Below are positions 1 to 12,970 of a stretch of DNA of 64,000 nucleotides, one piece after another. The first letter of the stretch is position 1. Each line of letters opens with the position of its first letter. Source of the stretch: Vitrella brassicaformis (lineage: Eukaryota; Sar; Vitrellaceae); NCBI GenBank assembly GCA_001179505.1, contig CDMY01000258.1, positions 83,042-147,041 of the forward strand, in the 5' to 3' direction. The notes under the pieces were generated by a model. It did no database searches and was not told where the DNA came from. It saw only the letters and a list, made by a program, of their open reading frames with translations. The position numbers and the translations under genes were made by a program.

Positions 1-2
1 AT

Positions 3-395
3 GAAGAGCTCTTTCCCGCCCTGCGGCCATATCCAGGCCTCCCGCGCGTCATTTACCCGCCATTTCCGCCGCCCCCCAACAACCCCAAGAAGCCATCGCA
101 CAAGAAGGCCACACGCCCGCAGCTTGTCCGTCCAATGACCACCGAGAAACCCAAGGTAGACTACATGGCATCACTCGGCAAGAGCCTGACGAAGCTGGTG
201 AAAGCGATGTTCCCGCCGAGGCAGCCCAACTTCAAGCTGCCTCCTCCAGAGGTCTTGTTCCCGCCCCCTCGGCCATATCCAGGCGGCCCCGTGGTGATGG
301 TGGGTGAGACGGTGCTGCCTCTCGTCGTCCCTGTGAGAGCTGGCGTCCTTCCCACATACCACGTGAGCACCTTGTCTCCCGTCATGGTCCGGTGA
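3..395 (+). CDS. 3' end of a proline-rich gene, partial
   Basis: The frame is open from the window edge to a TGA at 393-395, so this is the C-terminal end of a longer protein or its last exon; the start lies outside the window. The peptide is rich in Pro and Lys. It contains two related stretches about 80 residues apart, LFPALRPYPGLP and LFPPPRPYPGGP, followed by a hydrophobic tail. I do not recognise the family. The internal repeat and the sustained open frame argue for coding. The lack of a domain, and a competing frame on the other strand, keep confidence low. Confidence 0.35.
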   Translation, partial: EELFPALRPYPGLPRVIYPPFPPPPNNPKKPSHKKATRPQLVRPMTTEKPKVDYMASLGKSLTKLVKAMFPPRQPNFKLPPPEVLFPPPRPYPGGPVVMVGETVLPLVVPVRAGVLPTYHVSTLSPVMVR

Positions 396-1098
396 GGACG
401 AGGGACGGTACGAGGGGGGGAGATAGTGGTGGGTAGGCGTGTTAGTATAGCTCTGACGGGGGGAAACAGTCTGTCTCATAGGTTCCACCTTACCTTAGTG
501 GGTTTAGGAGTGGCTGGCTGGCTGGCAGAGAGGATTTCAGTCCTAGCTGCCTACCGTGCATCTCTCTCTACAGACACATCACATCCAGCCACTGACGGTA
601 CATGTGTGCAGGACAGGACCTGCTGCCGCCATAGATATGGTATGTCTCCGTTTGTTTGTGTGCCATGGATGCGATGGATGCGATGGATGCGATGCATGGC
701 AGCGGGACCGGCCGCATGTATTACATGGACATCTGCCTGTACGTGTGTTGGATGGGATACATGAGCCGCATGACGTGACCTGTCTTCGCTACTTGAATTG
801 ATTTCAACCTCATGTCAATCTTGCAGCTGTTCCTCTCTGTATGGATCCCTCTCTCTGCCTGTCGCGCCTTGGACAGGTTCAACAGTGCGTGTGCGGGTGC
901 ATTCATTCGCATCGTCCATCTGCACACTAATGTCTGTCTGATTTCTCATCCCATCCATCCCCCTAACTCGTTCGTCGGTTAGCTCTAAAATCAGCCGGCG
1001 AGCCAAGCCAAGCCCTCTCAGACAAATCTCCCGCCACCCATGCAATACAACACGACACTCATCCACTCCACGTGTCTGTCCATCCATCGTCTTGTCAG
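396..1098. other. gene-free stretch between two convergent 3' ends
   Basis: Only short frames without splice context are present. There is a GATGC/GGAT microsatellite near 665-695. This is probably the 3' UTRs of the flanking convergent genes. Confidence 0.5.
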
Positions 1099-1956
1099 TC
1101 AGTCATCCTCGATGGGAATTTCCCAGGTGGGGTTCTTGGACATGCTGTCGAACGTGTCGCCGAACTGCTTCTTGTACACCTCGTCCTCATCCTGCAGCTC
1201 CAGCACCACATCAGACCTCGGGTAAGACACGCAGGTCAAGGCATACCCCGCCCTCTCCATCTCCCGCGTCAGCCCGATCTGCGGGTCCATCTTGACCTCC
1301 CCCTCCCTCACGCGCACCGCACACGTGGTGCAGCACCCATTGCGGCACATCTTCTTGATATTCTTGATCGGCGGCAGGTTCCGCGACTCCTCAAAGGAAA
1401 AGAAAATGTACCGGTCCTCGGGCACATCCTGGGTGTGCCGCTCGCCGCTGACCGGGTCGATGATGGTCACCTTGTACGTCTTGGCGTTTGGGTCGCCCGG
1501 CCAGGGCCCGCCCTTGTATGGCTTGATCCTGTCGCCCATCTCCCACTTCATGGGCGTGTCGTCGGCGTCACCATGCCATGGCCGGTACTCGCGGTCCTGG
1601 TGGAACCGGTAGGGGGAGGCCTCCTGCCATGACGGCTGCTGCTGCTCCTCCTCTGACTCGTCATCGTGTTGCGCATCCTCTTCTTGACCCGCATCTGCAG
1701 CTTCAAGCACATCAGCTGCTGCGGTGGTCACGTCGGCCGTCTTGCTGACAGTTGAGGAAAAGAGCCGGCTGCTGCTGCTGCCGCGGCCATGAGTCGTCAG
1801 CCGTAGTAGATGAGGCGGCCTCAAAGCAGCCATAAGGGGGATGTCGTTGCGGAGCGTTGATGACAGCGAAGAGGGGACGGTGAAGCTGCGGACGAAGGGC
1901 AGCGCCAGAAGGCCGCAGAGCCAGCACCAGCACAAGAGCGAACACGCCAACATCAT
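1099..1956 (-). CDS. plastid-type [2Fe-2S] ferredoxin, FdC2-like, with targeting leader
   Basis: This is a single-exon gene for 285 residues. The C-terminal third is a plant-type ferredoxin fold. The four cluster cysteines (about 204, 209, 212, 242) are spaced C-x4-C-x2-C-x29-C, so the protein should carry electrons through one [2Fe-2S] centre. The MCRNGCCTTCAVRV loop and the QDEDEVY..QFG tail after the last Cys resemble plant ferredoxin C2 rather than photosynthetic Fd (from memory). The ATG pair at 1953/1956 opens a strongly hydrophobic signal-peptide-like segment (about residues 2-20). A Ser/Thr/Arg-rich stretch with Phe near the cleavage zone follows, as in bipartite targeting to complex plastids. 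A long acidic Glu/Gln linker precedes the domain. The frame stays open upstream to an ATG at 2112, but that start would bury the leader. Plastid location is inferred. Confidence 0.82.
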   Translation of the reverse strand: MMLACSLLCWCWLCGLLALPFVRSFTVPSSLSSTLRNDIPLMAALRPPHLLRLTTHGRGSSSSRLFSSTVSKTADVTTAAADVLEAADAGQEEDAQHDDESEEEQQQPSWQEASPYRFHQDREYRPWHGDADDTPMKWEMGDRIKPYKGGPWPGDPNAKTYKVTIIDPVSGERHTQDVPEDRYIFFSFEESRNLPPIKNIKKMCRNGCCTTCAVRVREGEVKMDPQIGLTREMERAGYALTCVSYPRSDVVLELQDEDEVYKKQFGDTFDSMSKNPTWEIPIEDD

Positions 1957-2518
1957 GCTTGTCAGAGGGACAGCGCAGATCTTGTCGTATGGGACATAGG
2001 TCTCGTCAAGCGTTCCCGCCACATGCCGTGGCACAGCAGCGGTTTCAGGTGGCACCCTAGGCTGCCTGACGGCTGGCGCAAGTCTGGAGAAACACAATAA
2101 CCAACCGACCAACCAGGCATGAAATACGCTTCAGATCTCGCCATCAGTTGAGAACAGCTGCTGCTGCTGCTGCTGCCGCAGATCTCCCATCTCCATTCGC
2201 CGGCACCTCACGCCAGTCACGATGCAGCCCACTGGTGCACCGCCCTTACCCCGTCCCCCCGGCCCTCCCCTTTGCCAGCCACCGAAGATGCTTGACATCA
2301 CCATCAGCAAGGCAGCCCGCATGGCGAGGTCGCCTCTCTGCTCACAGATCGGCACTTCAACTCGGCACGAACAGGAGCGGCTGGGTGACGCGTGAGAGAA
2401 GCACCGCCGCGAAAGATTGGCCGCCCGCCAGTCGTCTGCGACCAGAGGCGGTCGGTTTGATCCTGCCCGTCTCTGTCTAAGCAACCAGTGCCTGCGAGAG
2501 GCCGAGTGCGTCATCGAG
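1957..2518. promoter_or_regulatory. shared upstream region of divergent genes
   Basis: This lies between the ferredoxin start and the membrane-protein start on the opposite strand. It contains a CTG repeat (about 2158-2175). No TATA-like box or other motif is convincing. Some of it may be 5' UTR. Confidence 0.3.
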
Positions 2519-3855
2519 ATGCGGAGCGCGGCCTGGTGCGGCTTACACCCTTTCTCGCCGTGCTGCGACCTCCAGAGCCTCTCGCAGATGAGGGAGCCGG
2601 CGGCACTTGGCACGGGCGACGATGATCCTGTTCCGCTGGAGATGGACTCTCCATCACCTTACGCAGTGTCGGTGGTGTCCGTGGAATCGGGGGTGTGCGA
2701 GAGTCGGCTTGACCTTGAGCAGAAGGTCGGCCTCGAGTCGACCGTCTCGGCCGAGACAGTCGGCAGCCTCGACAAGGCTCAGTGGGGCTTTTACGTGCTT
2801 CAGGTCGGCAGTCTTACGTTCTGGTTGGTGGACCGGCCCTTCGTGTACTGCACCCACGGCTGGGTGATCCCGCTGTTCTCCGTCTACTGGCTGCTGGGAG
2901 CGATCTATGCCTCCCCAGCCCTGCCCGCGTGGCTCTCCGCCGTCATCTTGGCCTTCGTCCCTGCCGTCTGGCTTACAACTCTCGTGGTCAAGCAGCTGCC
3001 TCCCCGATCGCGGATCGTCATGCCTGCCCTCACCATTATGTTCATCTACTCGGGGCTCTGCGTGGCCGCCCCATATTTCTCGCCCTTTGGGGCGTTCAAC
3101 ACCTTCTTGTGGATGGTACGCGAGTTGATCGTGAATGTTGTACGTCGTGGGAAGCTGGAATGTTGTACGCCGTGTCCGTGTCTCAGGTGGGAGCTGCCTT
3201 ATTCTTCGCCCATATGTTTGCCCATGTTGCCGTGCCGAGAGCCTATCCAGTGCCTCCTCCTGCCGCCTCAGACTCTAGCGCACCTTCGTCCCGCCACACG
3301 AGCCGTTGGTTCCGCGTGCAGCCGTCGGCTAACGCGTCGCAGTACAGCCTGCCGGCCTACGAAGCTTCCGCGCTCTTTCAGTTTGTGCGACGCGCCGTCT
3401 ACCAGAATCCCTGGCTGACCCACTGCCCTCAGGTGAACGCCGTCGCAGTTGAACGGCTCGTCCGATTTGCCGGTTGGGCGATTATGGGGATCGACTTTGT
3501 GTCGGACCTCGCGTTGGGCCTCGAGTTTATGGCTCGCGGCCTTATAGGGGTAGGGATCGTCATCATCGCATGTGCTATGCCGGATGCCGTGACGCAGAAT
3601 ACGCAGTACTACATGCGGCCACTCGAGACTCTGACGGTGCGCCAGAGCCTATTGGTATTCGGCCTGGCGGTCATTGAAGTGCCGATTGTGGTGTTGGCTT
3701 TGGTATACGGGCCTGGAGGCGATACGGCCCTCTACGCGATATCGGCGGCCTTGGCGAGCGCGATGGTGCTGGTGCGAGGAGGGCTGCTCACTGCGAGGCT
3801 GCTGGAAGTTCACCGGGGAGACGGCGAAAAGAAGGGACCCACAGCCAGGGGCTAG
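2519..3855 (+). CDS. multi-pass membrane protein, unknown function
   Basis: There are two exons, 2519..3115 and 3187..3855. The 71-nt GT-AG intron is phase 0 and joins a hydrophobic segment ending FNTFLWM to VGAALFFAHMF, so the splice keeps a membrane helix continuous. The product is about 421 residues. An acidic N-terminal tail of roughly 70 residues is followed by about eight hydrophobic segments, and the C-terminus is short and charged (HRGDGEKKG). A hydrophilic Ser/Pro loop lies in the middle. I do not recognise a transporter signature. An alternative start is the ATG at 2588. The stop is TAG at 3853-3855. Confidence 0.7.
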
Positions 3856-5134
3856 CTGACAGACGATGCTGATGGTGTTTTGTTGAAGCTGTGATGACCA
3901 GTGTTGGGAAGGACTGAGGGAGAGAGGCCCCCTACAGAGCATCGTACGAAGGAAGGCAGGCAGGCAGATGGGTGTACATGTGGCTGATCTGGGTCCTCCA
4001 TGGATGTCTGCCGAGTGAGATGATGCATGCAGCTGTTCTCCCAGCCCAATGGGTCAGAGGATTTTGGTGCGTACCCCTTCGCGTCTATGTACGTCTATGC
4101 AAAGAGCGGGGACCGACTTTTTGTTGGCATTGGTGTTTCTGCTTGTGTAGGAGGGACTGTTTGACAGGAGCAGTATCCTTTCTGGATGTGCTTGAATATG
4201 TATTCTTTGACTGTGCTGAAGGGCCTGTCTGTGTACAAATGGAAAGGTGTGTATACCAGACACGCATCACTGAAGTGTCTGTCTGTCGCGTCCATCCATC
4301 CATCCCTTCTAGCTATGCAGCTAGAATCAGGCTGCAGTGAGTGGTGATATGAGTGATATGGTCCTTGTTCGTGTCTTTATGGAAAGACAGACAGACAGAC
4401 AGACAGTTTTCGCCAAATTGCCCTACACGACCGGGTCGGCCGCTGACAACCAGACGCGCACCTTGGGGGTCTGGGTTGGTTGTTTTGACACCTTTCCCTT
4501 TTCATTGTGTCTTTTTGCGTGTTGTGTTTTCCATGGGAACACATGGGAACACACTGGATGCCATTGGATGGATGGATGGATGCATGGACGGGTCAATGGG
4601 CGTGGCGTGCCTATCTGTCTTTGCATCCCAGCACTGCAAAGATCATAAATATGTTATCTATGTGGGTGCGGTGTGTGCATCTCTCTCGGAACATGAATCA
4701 ACCGCATTGTGTGTGACTGACAAATAGAGACATCCACTCACTCACTCCATGAAAAAGAGCCACGGCGCTCGTCTCGTCATCGCAACCAATGACCTCCACC
4801 GCCCATGCACACATACAGTACACTGACCGACTGACTGAAGCAGACACAGGCCAGCCTTCGATCACAGCTCGTCTCGTCCCATCTGCCATGCCACCAGCTT
4901 GAGTGACAATTACCCACCAACACACCACACCACAACCAGCCGTCCAGCCGGGGGCACACACCTCGCCCATCGATCACGCCTGCCCTCCTGTCGGATAAGC
5001 ATGGTAACACAGAATGCGCCTGACACACGCACACACACAGAGAGAGAGAGAGAGAGAGACGGTCCGTCTCATCCCGTTCCAATGCATGAAGGCATTCATT
5101 CCGTCCGTCCCACAGCACTCACTGACTGACTCCC
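3856..5134. other. gene-free stretch with microsatellites
   Basis: CAGA repeats lie near 4385-4405, TGGA repeats near 4562-4583, and a GA run near 5040-5060. Frames are short, overlap on both strands and have no splice context. Nothing else is supported. Confidence 0.5.
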
Positions 5135-8100
5135 TTACTTGTTCTGCGTCATGACATATATGCGGAGGTAGGGCGTCTCCATCTGCGGCCCGCCCATCAG
5201 CCCGAAGGGCATTGGGTGAGACGCCAGACCCTCACCCTCCCGCTCCCTGTCCAGCGTCACATAGTCACGGGCGCCGGTGCCACCCTCCTGCCCCTCTCGA
5301 CGACCCACAATCGCAGCCACGGCCACGCCACACAGCGACTCGTACCACCCCTCTGGACGCTGCTGCTGCTGGCCCCTGCCGTCGTCTTGCTGCTCGTCAG
5401 CTGTGGGGATGGGAATGTGGTCGCCGGCCTCTGTCACGACATGGGGCTCGTCATGGGCGGCGTCGCGTGGCCGCCTTGCCTGTCCAGTGGCGGTGTCCTG
5501 CACGGCAGCCGTCAGACCTAGCAGACGGCCTAAGAGCGCCGCCCCTCTGCCGCGATGGGGGGACCCTTCTGCCCCCTCACCATCCTGCTCTCGCGCTGGC
5601 CTCTCCCGCCGCAGCAGCAGGGTGCGCTGGCCGAAACGGACCGCCATCTCGCTCGCAGTAGTGTCGCCCCCATTGCCGCCATTGCCGCCATTGCCGCCAT
5701 TGCCGGAGACGGTGCCGGGGTCGACTTGTCTGCGGTAGTCCATGACGCGGCAGTTGGCCTTGAAGTAGAGCCGTTGGGTGTGCTTGCAGCGGATGATTGA
5801 GTAGACTAGGACGGGGGGGCCGCGCTTGGATGCAGTGACAAGGACGCCCAGCTGCGGGACCCACTCGAAGAAGGAGAGTCTGTTGAGGCCGCCCACCTGG
5901 AAGCGGGTGGGCTGCCCGGCCCACACGTTCATCACACGAGCCTGGGTTATGTATGGGTGGACACATAAACAAACAAACGAAGAAGACGTGTGTCTTGGTT
6001 GGGTGCGTCATTCTGTTCGCTGGTTGGCTGGTTGATTGCTCTAACACCCACCCACCTTGAGGCTGAGAGTGCATCGATACCCTCCCCCACCACCACCACC
6101 ACCACCAGCCCCACTCGCAGATGACGCGGCGGGCTCGTCCATCTCTGCCGTCCGTTGCTCGTCGGCTGCGGCCAGTCGCTGCTCCTCCTGGTCAGCCACC
6201 TCCATCATGATCTCGCGCATTGTCTGGCCCCTCTCACCCTCGCTCTCGGCCTCACCACCACGAGCCGCCCCCTCCCCACCTCCACCACCCCCACCTCTGA
6301 ATGGCTGCAGACATCGGCTGACCGCATCTTTGAGCCTCTCGGCCACCCTCTTGCCGCCGCCGTCGATGTGTGCGTCGGTCTGGTTGAAGTCAGGCTTCAT
6401 CAGATAGAGGGCCGCCTGAGATGACCCCACTAGCAGCCAATCGGAGAGCCGCCTGGCCTCGCCCGCAGTGACGGTGGGCGTGGTGTGTGTGGCGGCGTGC
6501 TGGGGGGCGGCATGGCGCATGTGGAAGGGCCCGTTGAGGCTGTAGTCGATGGTCTCGTCGTCGGAGGGCTCCTCTCCGCCGTCGTCTTGGACGACAACCA
6601 TGTCGTGGGGGCTGCTGTCGTCCTCGCCGCCATCGTCGTGCTCGGGATGGTCGCCGTGCACGAGCGCCTGGTGCCAGTCGTCAGGCACCTGCAGGTGGGC
6701 GGGGAACAGCGCCGCCAAACTGATGGGCGTGCAAGGGAGAGAGAGAGAGAGTGACAACACACACATCCACATCACAGCCAAGTGGGTGGATGGATGCGTT
6801 CCTCTCTCTGCGATCGCCCACTTACTCTATCGGCTCGTGCAGCGCGTCCTCAGGGCGGGGACGCAGCGCGTCCGCCCAATGGGCGTCTGCATCCGCATGA
6901 GGCGCCTCTGCGTCCCCGCCCTGCGGCTCGCCACCCTCGTAGCTGTCCATCATGCCGTTGTCGGCCCCCTCCTCCTCACCCTCCGCCTCACGCGCATCCA
7001 TGAAGGCGTCCTCAGAGCTTTCTCCATCGTCATGCATCTCCAATGCCGACCGGTCGCCGTTGCGGATCTCCGCCAGGATCTCGTGCACGGCCTCGCTGGC
7101 TCGCCTGAAGTCCTCTTCGCTCATGGGATGAGGTTCCCCCGACGATGATGCTGCTGCTGCTGCTGCCGGTGCAGGTGCCTCGTGGCTTCTCGTCTGCTCT
7201 TCCTCGGCTTCTGCTGCCTGTCCTGGTTGATCGGTGTTCCCTGCACCGATGTCGCCACTAGGTGCCGGCGAAGCGGCAGCATCGCTTTCTGGCCTCACCC
7301 GTGCCAGCACCAACACGTGATGCGGCCGGGACGGCTCGTCTGGTGGGTGTGGGACGGCGTCTGTCCTCTCGGGCGTGCCCGCAACGAGTCGCTCCTGGTG
7401 CTCCCGCCGCGCCGCTATGAACTGCCCGATTGAGTAGCGCCGCTCATGGATGCCGCCGTCTGCCGCAGGCTCATCTGATGATGCCGCCGCTGGTGGTGGT
7501 GGTGGTGAGTGTGTTGGGCTGAGAGGGTCGTGCTCTGAGGGGTTGAGAGAGAGTGCGGAAGCGGGCCGGGGAGGTGTGTGTCTGTCGCTGCTGCTGTGGC
7601 CGTGGTCGGGGGGCCGGTAGGGTGTGGTCTCGGGGGTGGAGGGGAGGGAGGGGGGCAGCCTGTCCGCTGCTGCCTGCCGAGCCTGCATTCATTCAGTCAT
7701 CCATCCATCCATCCATCCATGGAAAGATAAAGGAGCGTGTCTGTGTCTGTCTGCTTGATGTGGTATGTGTTGTGCAATGACCTCACCCTATGTCTCTCTG
7801 CGGCCGGGAAGGAGGACGAGTGTGCGATGGCTGCCGCGGAGGGCAGCATCTCGCGCAGCTCGGACTCGATGGCCGCCTGCAGCGTCGACCGAAACTGTGG
7901 ATTCTGCACACATTCAGACATGACATCAACAAAACGGAGAGCATACCAGGAGGATCTGCTGTATTGCGTGCACACGTGTGTGTGTGTGTGTGGGGATGGT
8001 CACCATGAAGAGGCCAAATGCGTATTCGTCGCCGATTTCGTTGCCCAGCTGCTGACGGGTCAGCAAAGACGATGATTGACTACCCCTCTGACACACGCGC

Positions 8101-9705
8101 ACACCCACACCCACACCCACACACACACACATGCAGCCAATACAAACTACATGCACACGCCTCTCCCCTCCCCTCTCTCTGTGCCACCCACCCACCCGTT
8201 CTTCAATGGCCCTTCTGATGAGGGGTCGCCTGTATGCCCTCTCCATCTCATTGGGAAACCTCTCCAGCCACTGCGCTATCAGCGGATGGATCTCATTCCG
8301 ATTCAGCAGCCGACCCACGCGCAGTGGAGGACACCCCAGAAAGATAGGACCACCACCTCCACCTCCACCTCCACCACCGTCCCTCGACAGCTCCGAAAAT
8401 GACCGTGCGATGACCGATGACGACTGCCGCTGAGACTCGCCATCTGCCGATACTGCTGCTGCCGCTGGGGGCGGTAGGGGTGCGATGGGAGGTGTTCTGC
8501 GCCACCTGGATGTGCGCATGAAGGGCGCCCTGAGGGGCGGGTGCGGGTGTGGGTGGCCGGCCAGGTCTGCCAGAGGCCCTGTGCGTGTGAGGGAGGACCA
8601 TGCTAGCCGCATTCGGGGGGGCAGCCGGAGGCTGCGAGAGAGGTCGACCTGAGTGAAGGTCGGTAGGAGAACGGACGAGTGTGTAGGTGTGTGTCATGGT
8701 TGGCTGTGTGTGGTGTGTGTGTACCTCAGGAATGTCGTCTTTGTGGACCCATCGAATGCCCCACCCCCACTCGGCGATGCGATAAATGCCCAAACACTCA
8801 CCACGAGCAGCGTGCCTACACACACACACACACACACACATCCATCCATCCCCTCCACGCCCCACGTGGCCCACTCTGGTACCACAGCCGAAAGGTCCCA
8901 TCTATAGAGGCCGATGCCAGATAGTCGCAGCTCTCCGGATACCCCGGGCAGTAGGCGATAGACGGGATGTTGTGGCCATGCCCCACCAGCCGGTGCGGCG
9001 TCTGGTCCTCAGAACCGCTCAGATTCCACTCAGTGACCACGTGGGCGTTGCTGCCCACGGCGAGGATGGGCCCCTGTGAGGGCCTCGGGCGGGCGGCCGC
9101 CGAGATGCTCCAGGTGGAGTCGTCCTCGTTGGTGTAGACGTTGTGGAAAATGATGGGGTCGCGGTTCTCGCGGATGAACTGCAGCGGGTAGATGCGCACC
9201 TGATGGACGGCACGGACACAAGAGACAGGGCCATTCTCTCTCCCTCTCTGTGAGTGAGTGAGTGGATGGGTGGACAGACACCTGCGCCCGCATGGTGACG
9301 ACGATGAGGCTCTCGGTGTCGCCGCAGATCTCGACAGTGATCTGGTTGATCTCCCCCGCCTCCTCGTCGACCTGCAGCCAACGCCACGGAGCCGGACCCT
9401 CCTGCAAACGATCTGACAGACAGACAGACAGATGCGCAGGTACACAGACCAATGCACACACAACCGGGTTTGTCAGTCAACATCACTCACCGGCCGGCGG
9501 CAGCTTCTTTCTCTTCTTGGGCGGCATGTTTGCAGGGTCGTCGATAAAGCGGCCGGTGGACCGGCTCACCCGGAACACAAACACCTGATGGATTGATTGA
9601 CGCACACAGACGGGGAGAGAGAAAAGGAGGAGCACGTGTGTGTGCAAGGACAAGCAGGCAGGCAGGCAGGCCTCGTCTGTCTGCGTCTGTCTGTCTGTCT
9701 GTCTG

Positions 9706-9737
<32 letters not shown>

Positions 9738-10083
9738 ATCTGTAATCTCGTCAGGTCGCTCACTTTGGAGAGTGCGCCAGCGAAGAGGAGTGAGTGGTCT
9801 GCACTCAGCGCCAGCACATTCATGGCCGCCACCGGCAGCACGTCGTTCATCAGCGGCGCACGCACCGAAAACACCTGCCAGGGATGGAGGGATATATGAG
9901 CCAACACACGGGGTGTTGGTCACAACCAGGCCAACAGACAGAGAGAGAGAGAGATAAGAAACACACGTGCGATGGATGGGCGGATGAATGGATGGATGTG
10001 AGTGAGTCATCGACAGCGGCCAACTCTGAGGGCATTTGCAGCCACCCTCGGGCACCCACCTGATGCACCTCGAAGGGCTCCAT
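5135..10083 (-). CDS. CRT10-like WD40 protein, 12 exons
   Basis: The model is complement(join(5135..5941, 6056..6719, 6826..7682, 7787..7903, 8004..8087, 8196..8648, 8725..8815, 8883..9199, 9282..9412, 9491..9584, 9764..9874, 10060..10083)). It encodes 1249 residues and every intron phase agrees. Exons 4-6 form a WD40 block (about 77-257). It contains INQITVEICGD, STWSISAA, AVGSNAHVV, GHGHNIPSIAY and SIDGTFRLW. The order and spacing match the CRT10 domain of fungi (PF08728 as I recall it). The last exon has the matching C-terminal piece (NRLSFFEWVPQLGVLVTASKRG). Between them lies a long low-complexity acidic and Pro/Ala-rich region (about 475-980). Yeast CRT10 affects ribonucleotide reductase gene expression; that role here is only inference. 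The first exon codes for just eight residues. Intron 2 is full of CTGT repeats. Confidence 0.78.
9675..9737. repeat. CTGT/TCTG tetranucleotide microsatellite
   Basis: A run of CTGT units with few interruptions lies inside the second intron of the WD40 gene. The same motif recurs in many introns of the window. Confidence 0.85.
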
Positions 10084-10142
10084 CGGCCGCACAAGCAACA
10101 GATGAGATGAGATGAGATCACACGAGTTCGGTCGGACGGACG
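10084..10142. promoter_or_regulatory. very short divergent promoter region
   Basis: Only 59 bp separate the start codons of the WD40 gene (-) and the MAP kinase gene (+). It holds a GATGA repeat (10103-10118). Both 5' UTRs and any core promoter elements must overlap here or extend into the neighbouring gene, unless the kinase starts further in. Confidence 0.45.

Positions 10143-12970
<2,828 letters not shown>

Noticed and set aside
8076-8150. CA/GT and CCAT runs as CRISPR-like or telomeric arrays
   Set aside because: They are simple microsatellites without spacers; no CRISPR array, tRNA or rRNA gene was found anywhere in the window.
5212-8433. Long plus-strand frames opposite the WD40 gene (for example 5212-5661, 6549-7148, 8076-8402)
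   Set aside because: They are high-GC shadows of antisense coding exons; the minus strand gives consistent splice phases and domain motifs.
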